A stretch of 5,500 nt of DNA from an uncultured Capnocytophaga sp. (GTDB lineage: Bacteria > Bacteroidota > Bacteroidia > Flavobacteriales > Flavobacteriaceae), in the NCBI RefSeq assembly GCF_938029845.1, contig NZ_CALHGG010000160.1, forward strand, positions 1-5,500, written 5' to 3'. The notes under the pieces were generated by a model, which worked only from the letters and a program-made list of their open reading frames with translations, did not search any database and was not told the origin of the DNA. The position numbers and the translations under genes are program-made. Position 1 is the first letter of the stretch; each line of letters begins with the position of its first letter. Positions 1-5,210 of this stretch are shown piece after piece.

Positions 1-1
1 A

Positions 2-2062
2 GCAGCAACCCTTGCTGTAAGTTGCAACAAGGACAACAAGGATCCTGAGTTTAAACCTAAGGAAACCCCCTTAGATACCACCATATCAGAAGGAGCGGGC
101 TATCCAAATGATACCATTAATAAGTATTATTTTAATAAAACCTCTAGAATACTTTTTAAGCGTGAGGGTAAAACTTATACAGCTATACAGTCATTAAAAG
201 ATTATAATTCAGGTAATAAAATCTATCTAGGAACTAATTCACCAAAACCTTCTTCAGGAGAAAATAATGACTTTTTTGTCAATACTAAAATAGATATAGT
301 ATATGAAAAAAAGCAAGGAGTATGGAAGGAGGTAGATGGAGAAGTTTACATTCGTGATCCCAAGTTCAGAGCAGCTCTCCTTGCTACAGGAAACAATAAT
401 GGAAGTGTAGATGGAAATGGTGACGGGAAGATAAGTATCACAGAAGTAAGAGCAGTACAAGCCCTTAGAGTATCTAATGCTGATATAGATTACTTAGATG
501 GAGTAGAGCTTTTTAGTAACATAACAGTACTGGAAGCCAAAAGTAATAAGCTTACTACAGTACATTTAGAATCACTTAGTAAACTTAAGCAGATAGACTT
601 GACAGGCAATCAGCTTTCAGGAACGTTAGACCTTTCAAAATCGACTAACTTACAGAATGGCAAGATCAATATTGTTGCCAATAATAATAATCCTCAATTA
701 CAGAAAATAATAGTTTCCGATGTGGCGAAGGCTACAGCCCTAAATAATTCAGAGAGAACAAACAAATATACTGCTACAGGAGAGGTAGATCAGCTTATAG
801 AGTTTGATCCTGTAGTGAAAACAGCCATTATAGCTATTGGAAATACAGGGCCAGATAGGAATGGAGATGGTGAGATCAGTATCTCTGAAGCATTGGCTTA
901 TACAAAACGTATTGATATAACATTACCAGGAGTACAATCCTTAAAAGGCTTAGAAAAATTCAAGAATATTTCTGCTTTGCGTATTTTCCCTGGAGAAGGT
1001 CGGACCAATGACCTTACTGATAAGAACTTCTCTTTGACTGACTTCCCTAATATGGAAACATTGGATATAACCAATACCACTTTAGAAGAGTTAGCAGTAA
1101 AGAGTTTCCCTAAGCTTACTCGTATAAGTATAGTCAATGGTAACTTAAATAAAGTCACCATTACAGAAGCTACAGAACTTAAGGAACTTTCATTGGAAAG
1201 GAATAACCTTACCGCACTCCCAGTGACTTTCTTTGACGGACTTACTAAGCTTACTGCTATCAACCTCTTAGGAAATAATATTGCAGGAGATATAAACCTT
1301 GTCCCTGTCAATGGACTTGAAGCCAATGCTGGTGCTATCCAGATTATGAGAACATGTAGGCTTTGTACTCCTACGTTAGGCAATACTCAGGTAAGATATA
1401 TCTATGTAAAAACACAGGCTGAGGCTTCTGCCCTCAATGGAGCTGATGGTACAGGTGTATACAAATCCAATGCAGATAGTACCCCTCAGGAAGAAAACCC
1501 AGTGGTTACTATAGCTGATGCCAATCTAAGAAGTTTGGTATGGCGTACCCTTAGAACGGTAGATTTCAATGCTTATAGAAATTATCCTGTAGATGGACCT
1601 TATAGAAAATCCGATTTAGCTAAGATTACCACCCTTGAGATAGATAATAATATCACCAATATTACGGGCTTGGAAAGCTTCACTGGATTGAAGAAACTAG
1701 ATCTTCGTCCTCAAGGACCTACAACCTTGGATCTTACAGCTATGCAAGAGTTGGAAGAAATTACCTTAGGAGGTACTATGGCAACCATTACAGGAAGTAA
1801 TGTAAGCCTTAAAAAGGTGATACTCAAAGAAAACAGAAATGTAACTAAGTTAGACCTACGAGGTTTCCGTAATATAGAAAAAGTATTCATAGAGGAACAG
1901 AGTACAACACCTAACCATATAGAGTGTATTGCAGTACCAGCCAATAAAGTAGAGGATGTGAAGGCAAGTATCAATATTAGTGCAGGTGGTGGTAATGCAG
2001 ACTTGGCTCGCCAAAAAACAGAACTCTATAGATCAAAAGTACAATCAACCCCATGTAATTAG
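2..2062 (+). CDS. LRR lipoprotein with EF-hand-like loops (5' partial)
   Basis: The frame is open from base 2 to the TAG at 2060-2062, giving 686 visible residues; the true start lies left of the window. The first residues read AATLAVSC, the end of a lipoprotein signal peptide with the lipidated Cys at visible residue 8, followed by NKDNKD. Three similar cassettes follow an N-terminal region of unknown fold. They start near residues 114 (EVYIRDPKFRAALL), 265 (LIEFDPVVKTAI) and 501 (VVTIADANLRSLVW), and each leads into irregular leucine-rich repeats of the internalin-like LxxLxLxxN type. The first two contain perfect 12-residue EF-hand loops, DGNGDGKISITE (137-148) and DRNGDGEISISE (285-296); the third has lost this motif. 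The C-terminal part has two Cys (IECIAV, STPCN). No T9SS sorting domain is evident. Inference: an envelope-anchored, possibly surface-exposed binding protein whose ligand is unknown. A shorter start near 599 (TTG) is rejected because it would cut through an LRR. Confidence 0.87.
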   Translation, partial: AATLAVSCNKDNKDPEFKPKETPLDTTISEGAGYPNDTINKYYFNKTSRILFKREGKTYTAIQSLKDYNSGNKIYLGTNSPKPSSGENNDFFVNTKIDIVYEKKQGVWKEVDGEVYIRDPKFRAALLATGNNNGSVDGNGDGKISITEVRAVQALRVSNADIDYLDGVELFSNITVLEAKSNKLTTVHLESLSKLKQIDLTGNQLSGTLDLSKSTNLQNGKINIVANNNNPQLQKIIVSDVAKATALNNSERTNKYTATGEVDQLIEFDPVVKTAIIAIGNTGPDRNGDGEISISEALAYTKRIDITLPGVQSLKGLEKFKNISALRIFPGEGRTNDLTDKNFSLTDFPNMETLDITNTTLEELAVKSFPKLTRISIVNGNLNKVTITEATELKELSLERNNLTALPVTFFDGLTKLTAINLLGNNIAGDINLVPVNGLEANAGAIQIMRTCRLCTPTLGNTQVRYIYVKTQAEASALNGADGTGVYKSNADSTPQEENPVVTIADANLRSLVWRTLRTVDFNAYRNYPVDGPYRKSDLAKITTLEIDNNITNITGLESFTGLKKLDLRPQGPTTLDLTAMQELEEITLGGTMATITGSNVSLKKVILKENRNVTKLDLRGFRNIEKVFIEEQSTTPNHIECIAVPANKVEDVKASINISAGGGNADLARQKTELYRSKVQSTPCN

Positions 2063-2085
2063 GTTTTGGACATTACATATCTTTC

Positions 2086-2120
2086 GAAAAGTGCTCCCCA
2101 AAAGGGAGCCTTTTCTTTTT
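2086..2120 (+). terminator. Intrinsic terminator after the LRR lipoprotein gene
   Basis: GCTCCC (2093-2098) pairs with GGGAGC (2104-2109) around a CAAAA loop. The stem extends outward as GAAAAG (2086-2091) with CTTTTC (2110-2115), leaving only T2092 bulged. A run of five T follows (2116-2120). It lies 23 bp after the stop codon, as expected for the end of the LRR transcript. Confidence 0.85.
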
Positions 2121-2122
2121 GA

Positions 2123-2248
2123 GTGAAGAGTGAAAAGAGAAAAGTGAAACCAGCGAATACTTGGAGCTGGGTATGTGGGTGAAAAGTGAAGAGTGAAAAG
2201 AGAAAAGAGAAACCAGCGAATACTTAGAGTTGGGTATGGGAGTGAAAA
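2123..2248 (+). repeat. 63-bp tandem duplication (two copies)
   Basis: Copy 1 is 2123-2185 and copy 2 is 2186-2248. They differ at 5 of 63 positions by my alignment. Each copy begins with purine-rich heptamers (GTGAAGA, GTGAAAA, GAGAAAA, then GTGAAAC or GAGAAAC) and continues with a non-periodic core, CCAGCGAATACTT, then GGAGCTGGG or AGAGTTGGG. In copy 1 the core can form a short hairpin, CCAGC with GCTGG. In copy 2 the pairing changes to CCAGC with GUUGG, so a wobble pair keeps the RNA stem. A truncated third unit (heptamers only) follows to 2262. No function is known to me. Confidence 0.85.
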
Positions 2249-2262
2249 GAGAAAAGTGACAA
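2123..2262 (+). repeat. Degenerate heptamer array (GTGAAAA type)
   Basis: Counting in sevens from 2123 gives GTGAAGA, GTGAAAA, GAGAAAA, GTGAAAC. From 2179 it gives GTGAAAA, GTGAAGA, GTGAAAA, GAGAAAA, GAGAAAC. From 2242 it gives GTGAAAA, GAGAAAA, GTGACAA. The same 19-base string GTGAAAAGAGAAAAGTGAA occurs at 2130-2148 and again after batE at 3443-3461, so this is a dispersed element rather than a local accident. The stretch holds no credible gene. Confidence 0.75.
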
Positions 2263-2263
2263 A

Positions 2264-2295
2264 TTGAGTGTGAGATACTTTTGGCATACTTTTTG
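2264..2295 (+). promoter_or_regulatory. Possible Bacteroidota promoter for the DUF493 gene
   Basis: Two -7-like elements sit close together. TACTTTTG at 2276-2283 matches TAnnTTTG exactly but has no TTG at a suitable distance. TACTTTTTG at 2287-2295 has one extra T but has TTG at 2264-2266, about 20 bases upstream. One of them probably starts the transcript, leaving a leader of roughly 35 to 50 bases. Which one is used cannot be told from sequence alone. Confidence 0.45.
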
Positions 2296-2307
2296 CGGCG
2301 GAGAAAA

Positions 2308-2335
2308 CTAATCACTAACGACTAATACCTAACAA
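2308..2335 (+). repeat. Four heptamers abutting the DUF493 start codon
   Basis: The leader reads in sevens as CTAATCA, CTAACGA, CTAATAC, CTAACAA, ending one base before the ATG at 2337. On the other strand these are GTGATTA-like units, related to the heptamers seen elsewhere in the window. The array occupies the ribosome-binding region, which has no Shine-Dalgarno motif; an unstructured A-rich leader of this kind suits Bacteroidota translation initiation. Confidence 0.6.
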
Positions 2336-2336
2336 A

Positions 2337-2624
2337 ATGACAAATCAAGAAATAGAAGAATTTTACACCAAACTAAAATCAGAACTAGAAAAAACTACTG
2401 TATTCCCTACCGAATACCTATATAAGTTTATACTTCCTACTGGAGAAGATAAAAAAGCGGCTATAAGGGCGGTCTTTGCTACAACAGTAGCCACTATTGA
2501 AGAGAAACCTTCCTCCTCTGGGAAATATATAGCCTATTCCATACGGCTTAAAGTGCAAAACCCCGATGAGGTTATCGCCTACTATAAAGAAGCAGGAAAA
2601 ATAGAAGGCATCATCTCACTATAA
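2337..2624 (+). CDS. DUF493 family protein
   Basis: This 95-residue soluble protein has no signal peptide or membrane segment. Its features match flavobacterial DUF493 proteins as I know them: an N-terminal helix (EEFYTKLKSELEKTT, about 8-22), then the signature FPTEYLYKFILP (23-34), a central AIRAVF helix, a strand with SGKYIAYSIRLKVQNPDEVIAYYKEAG (61-87), and a terminal GIISL. The family, which includes E. coli YbeD, adopts a small ferredoxin/ACT-like alpha-beta fold and is thought to be regulatory, but no reaction is established and none is claimed here. The length is normal. The ATG at 2337 is chosen because the family alignment begins here and the heptamer leader precedes it. batE follows 51 bp downstream on the same strand, with a hairpin between them. 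Confidence 0.85.
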   Translation: MTNQEIEEFYTKLKSELEKTTVFPTEYLYKFILPTGEDKKAAIRAVFATTVATIEEKPSSSGKYIAYSIRLKVQNPDEVIAYYKEAGKIEGIISL

Positions 2625-2637
2625 TAAAGCAAAAAAT

Positions 2638-2668
2638 AAAAGGTAAAATATAAAACTTTACCTTTTTT
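2638..2668 (+). terminator. Hairpin with T run just before batE (terminator or attenuator)
   Basis: AAAAGGTAAA (2638-2647) pairs perfectly with TTTACCTTTT (2657-2666) around a 9-base loop, and the T run continues to 2668. This is a plausible intrinsic terminator for the DUF493 transcript, though the stem is AT-rich. It ends only 7 bases before the batE ATG. No TAnnTTTG promoter is visible between it and batE or in the 3' part of the DUF493 gene, so batE expression would seem to depend on read-through. Confidence 0.7.
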
Positions 2669-2675
2669 CTAAATT

Positions 2676-3440
2676 ATGAAGTACCTATTATATTTTTTAC
2701 CCTTTATCCTTTACCTTTTCCCCTACGAGGGGAAGGCACAGCCTACCGATGAGGAGCTTTTCGCACAGGCGGGAAGTGCTTATAACCGTGGAGACTATCA
2801 GGTGGCTATTGATAACTATCAGCGAATACTCTCCAAGGGTAAGGCTTCTGTGAGCTTGTATTACAACTTGGCCAACGCCTACTATAAGCAAGAGGAGGTA
2901 GCTCGTAGCATATACTATTATGAGAAGGCGTTGCAACTTGCCCCAGAGGATAAGGCGATACAGACCAATCTGAAGTATGCCCAGCAAATGACCTTGGACG
3001 AAATAGTGCCCTTACCCCAGATGTGGTCACAGCGTGTAGTGGCTACACTGAGCCGATGGAACTCTCCCAGTGGTTGGGGGGCTTGGGCTGTGGGTAGCAT
3101 GTGCCTATTTGTAGGCTTTTTCTTTTGTTATTATTTTCTAAGGAAGATTATATACAAGCGCGTATTTTTTACCCTGATGCTAGTGGCATTTTTTATCTCG
3201 GTAGGGAGTTTTTTCCTAGGAAGAACCGTGAGCAAATATACGGGTACCAACCATTATGCGATTCTCTTTGATAAGGAAGTGCGACTATATGAACAGCCTA
3301 ATACTTATAGTAAGGAAGTATTTGCTCTGCACGAGGGTACCAAGGTAGAAGTCTTAGACCAAGTCAAGGAATGGTACAAAATTAAAGTTGCTGATGGCCG
3401 TATAGGTTGGGCAAAGAAACATAGCGTGAAGAAACTTTAG
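2676..3440 (+). CDS. batE: BatE-like TPR/SH3 membrane protein
   Basis: The protein has 254 residues. An N-terminal hydrophobic signal (1-22, ending KAQ) directs export. Two TPR units follow (about 27-60 and 61-94, with AYNRGDYQVAIDNYQRIL and LYYNLANAYYKQEEVARSIYYYEKAL). Next are the DEIVPLP linker (108-114), two membrane segments (about 134-155 and 162-182) and a C-terminal SH3b-like domain (about 194-252; VRLYEQPN, LHEGTKVEVL, EWYKIK, DGRIGWA). This order and length fit the flavobacterial BatE family, the last protein of the Bacteroides aerotolerance (bat) set, in which TPR proteins are thought to scaffold BatA/BatB VWA proteins in the envelope. The topology places the TPR and SH3 parts on the periplasmic side. 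No bat partner is in view; the upstream gene is a DUF493 gene. The ATG at 2676 is supported by the complete signal peptide that follows it. The biochemical role of Bat proteins remains unsettled. Confidence 0.85.
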   Translation: MKYLLYFLPFILYLFPYEGKAQPTDEELFAQAGSAYNRGDYQVAIDNYQRILSKGKASVSLYYNLANAYYKQEEVARSIYYYEKALQLAPEDKAIQTNLKYAQQMTLDEIVPLPQMWSQRVVATLSRWNSPSGWGAWAVGSMCLFVGFFFCYYFLRKIIYKRVFFTLMLVAFFISVGSFFLGRTVSKYTGTNHYAILFDKEVRLYEQPNTYSKEVFALHEGTKVEVLDQVKEWYKIKVADGRIGWAKKHSVKKL

Positions 3441-3442
3441 AA

Positions 3443-3470
3443 GTGAAAAGAGAAAAGTGAAGAATGAATA
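3443..3470 (+). repeat. Heptamer run after batE
   Basis: Read in sevens: GTGAAAA, GAGAAAA, GTGAAGA, ATGAATA. The first 19 bases are identical to 2130-2148, 1.3 kb away. The last 18 bases form the left arm of the terminator hairpin at 3453-3493. Confidence 0.75.
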
Positions 3471-3493
3471 ATAGCTATTCACTCTTCACTTTT
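3453..3493. terminator. Bidirectional terminator between convergent batE and lpd
   Basis: The arms 3453-3470 and 3476-3493 are complementary over 18 positions with one mismatch, around the 5-base loop ATAGC. The mismatch is A-C in the batE-strand RNA but a G-U wobble in the lpd-strand RNA, so the hairpin is slightly better for lpd. The right arm ends in T (3490-3494) for batE. On the other strand the left arm ends in TTTT followed by CTCTTTTC. The two convergent genes end at 3440 and 3505, so one element can serve both. Confidence 0.8.
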
Positions 3494-3504
3494 TCATTAT
3501 TCGT

Positions 3505-4902
3505 TTACATGTGTATGGCTCTTTTAGCAGTAGCATCGAGGCAGGCCTCTTTCACAGCTTCGCTATAAGTAGGGTGTGCATGGCAGATACGGGCAATGTC
3601 CTCAGCACTAGCACGGTACTCCATAGCTACTACCGACTGGGCAATAAGATCGGAAGCACGCGCTCCGAGAATATGTACCCCGAGAATCTCATCGGTAGTG
3701 GCATCGGCTAGGACTTTCACGAATCCATCGGTTTCCAAGCTCGCACGGGCACGTCCTAAGGCACGCATAGGGAATTGTCCCACCTTGTAAGCACGTCCTT
3801 CGGCTTTTAGTTGTTGTTCTGTTTTTCCTACTGCAGCTACTTCAGGAGTAGTATATACGGCGCCAGGGATAAGGTCATAATTTACATGTGGCTTTTCTCC
3901 TGCCAAGAGTTCTGCTACATATACGCCCTCCTCTTCAGCCTTATGAGCAAGCATGGCGCCACGAATCACATCACCAATAGCGTAGATATGGGCAGCGCTA
4001 GTTTGTAGGTGTTCGTTTACTTCTATTTGTCCGCGTTGGTTTAGCTGTACTCCAGCCTTATCAAGGCCTAAGCCATCGGTATAAGGTCTGCGTCCGGTAG
4101 CTACCAAGCAGTAATCTCCTTCTAGAACAATCTCACCCTTAGGACCATCGGCCTTCACGGTTACAGTATTGCCTGTGCGGGTTACCTCTTTTACTTTGCT
4201 GTCGGTATAGAATTCGAAACCTTGTTTCTTAAGCACTTTGTTTAGTTCCTTTCCAATAGCCACATCCATAGTAGGGAGGATACTTGATGCATATTCTACT
4301 ACGGATACTTGGGCACCCAAGCGAAGATATACCTGACCCAATTCCAAGCCAATCACCCCACCACCTATGACAATTAGGTGTTTAGGAATCTCGCGAAGGC
4401 TTAAGGCTTCGGTGGAGGTGATTACTCGTTCTTTGTCAATAGAGATAAAAGGCAAAGTAGAAGGCTTAGAACCTGTAGCAATAATAAAGTTGGTTGCTGA
4501 AAGGGTTTCGTTATCTGTACCTTGTACTTGTAGTTCGGTAGGGGAGAGGAATGAAGCCTTTCCGTGGAATACATCTACATTGTTTTTTTTCATAAGGAAG
4601 TTAATCCCTTGTGTATTTTGATCCACTACGGCCTGTTTACGCTCTATCATTTTTGGAAAATCCACATTGATATTTCCTGAAATTTCTATACCATGTATGG
4701 GAGCATGCTTGTGCGTATCTTCAAGCAAGTGAGTGGAGTCCAATAGCGCTTTGGAAGGGATACAGCCCACATTGAGACAAGTACCTCCTAGCGTATTGTA
4801 TTTTTCCACAATAGCGGTTTTCTTTCCTAATTGAGCACAACGGATAGCAGCTACATAGCCTCCAGGTCCTGCTCCTATAACAATTACATCGTAATTCTTC
4901 AT
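3505..4902 (-). CDS. lpdA: Dihydrolipoamide dehydrogenase (E3)
   Basis: This complete 465-residue flavoenzyme reoxidises dihydrolipoamide on 2-oxoacid dehydrogenase complexes or the glycine cleavage system, passing electrons through FAD to NAD+ in the cytoplasm. Visible motifs in order: FAD-binding GAGPGG (10-15); redox-active disulfide GGTCLNVGCIPSK (39-51) with C42 and C47; ATGSKP (142-147); NAD-binding GGGVIG (180-185) with E187 and an acidic E203 at the end of the next strand, favouring NAD; ATGRRP (268-273); second FAD motif IYAIGDV (306-312); and C-terminal HAHPTYSE (441-448), where H443 and E448 form the catalytic dyad. Nothing is missing and the length is typical. The ATG at 4902-4900 leads straight into the FAD-binding strand, fixing the start. 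It stands alone here, with no E1 or E2 gene in view, and has its own promoter. Mercuric reductase and glutathione reductase are less likely because the E3-type HPT motif and C-terminal dimer interface are intact. Confidence 0.96.
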   Translation of the reverse strand: MKNYDVIVIGAGPGGYVAAIRCAQLGKKTAIVEKYNTLGGTCLNVGCIPSKALLDSTHLLEDTHKHAPIHGIEISGNINVDFPKMIERKQAVVDQNTQGINFLMKKNNVDVFHGKASFLSPTELQVQGTDNETLSATNFIIATGSKPSTLPFISIDKERVITSTEALSLREIPKHLIVIGGGVIGLELGQVYLRLGAQVSVVEYASSILPTMDVAIGKELNKVLKKQGFEFYTDSKVKEVTRTGNTVTVKADGPKGEIVLEGDYCLVATGRRPYTDGLGLDKAGVQLNQRGQIEVNEHLQTSAAHIYAIGDVIRGAMLAHKAEEEGVYVAELLAGEKPHVNYDLIPGAVYTTPEVAAVGKTEQQLKAEGRAYKVGQFPMRALGRARASLETDGFVKVLADATTDEILGVHILGARASDLIAQSVVAMEYRASAEDIARICHAHPTYSEAVKEACLDATAKRAIHM

Positions 4903-4941
4903 TATAGTAAATTTAAATATTGTATTCCTTGCAATGAGCTA

Positions 4942-4973
4942 CAAAGGTAGTGTTTTTTTTTGAAAGGAGCAAA
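4942..4973 (-). promoter_or_regulatory. lpd promoter (TTTG-N20-TACCTTTG)
   Basis: On the minus strand, TTTG (4973-4970) is followed after 20 bases by TACCTTTG (4949-4942), an exact match to the Bacteroidota TAnnTTTG -7 element at normal spacing. Transcription would begin near 4935, giving a leader of about 33 bases before the lpd ATG. Confidence 0.8.
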
Positions 4974-4979
4974 TAATTT

Positions 4980-4997
4980 TTAATGATTAATGATTAA
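4980..4997. repeat. Short heptamer run upstream of lpd
   Basis: TTAATGA is repeated twice (4980-4986, 4987-4993) and followed by TTAA. In another phase this is ATGATTA twice (4983-4996), which fits the RTGAWWA heptamers found at the other gaps. It lies just upstream of the lpd -33 element. Confidence 0.55.
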
Positions 4998-5041
4998 CGC
5001 CCATAACGAATATAAGGAGAACTTATAAAAAGTTTCTTGTC

Positions 5042-5075
5042 TTTGTTTTATTTTTATTTTTAATTTGTATATTTG
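5042..5075 (+). promoter_or_regulatory. Distal promoter of the ATPase gene (TTTG-N22-TATATTTG)
   Basis: TTTG at 5042-5045 and TATATTTG at 5068-5075, 22 bases apart, match the Bacteroidota consensus. The start point would be near 5082, giving a leader of about 130 bases before the ATG at 5211, unusually long for a simple gene. Confidence 0.7.
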
Positions 5076-5130
5076 CAGAAAATACTCTAATGGCCTTATA
5101 GAATAACAATATGTTTTTATTTGACGGTCA

Positions 5131-5166
5131 TTTGATAGAATTTATTCATTTTTTTTACTATCTTTG
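5131..5166 (+). promoter_or_regulatory. Proximal promoter of the ATPase gene (TATCTTTG)
   Basis: TATCTTTG at 5159-5166 is an exact TAnnTTTG match. The upstream TTTG at 5131-5134 is 24 bases away, slightly long. The start point would be near 5173, leaving a leader of about 38 bases, closer to typical than the distal promoter. Confidence 0.6.
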
Positions 5167-5210
5167 TTCCATTGGAGCTAAAGCCTTAACAGAGAACAAA
5201 CAGCAAGAAT

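Larger units (their letters stand above)
4903..5210. other. 308-bp divergent intergenic region
   Basis: This gap separates lpd (-) from the ATPase gene (+). It holds one promoter for lpd, two candidate promoters for the ATPase gene, a short heptamer run at 4980-4997 and a 9-bp palindrome, TGACGGTCA, at 5122-5130. It is very AT-rich. I see no RNA gene or convincing small coding region in it. Confidence 0.8.

Noticed and set aside
254..460. 68-codon open frame on the minus strand
   Set aside because: It is antisense to the lipoprotein N-terminal region and EF-hand cassette and has no motif support.
898..1383. 161-codon open frame antisense to the LRR gene
   Set aside because: It lies wholly within a gene with clear protein motifs, has no recognisable domain, and is a by-product of LRR codon composition on the other strand.
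2123..2262. CRISPR-like array
   Set aside because: The copies are directly adjacent 63-bp units with no unique spacers of constant length, and no cas gene is present.
2045..2315. Two overlapping minus-strand open frames of about 80 codons
   Set aside because: Both read through the terminator and the heptamer repeats, and their proteins are low-complexity serine/phenylalanine/leucine copies of the repeat. There is no promoter or family resemblance.
3511..4621. Several plus-strand open frames of 64-84 codons inside lpd
   Set aside because: All are antisense to a complete, motif-verified lpd gene and lack promoters or recognisable domains.
5134..5162. GATAG/CTATC inverted repeat in the ATPase leader
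   Set aside because: Only 5 bp of stem around a 19-base loop, and it overlaps the proximal -7 element; likely chance in AT-rich DNA.
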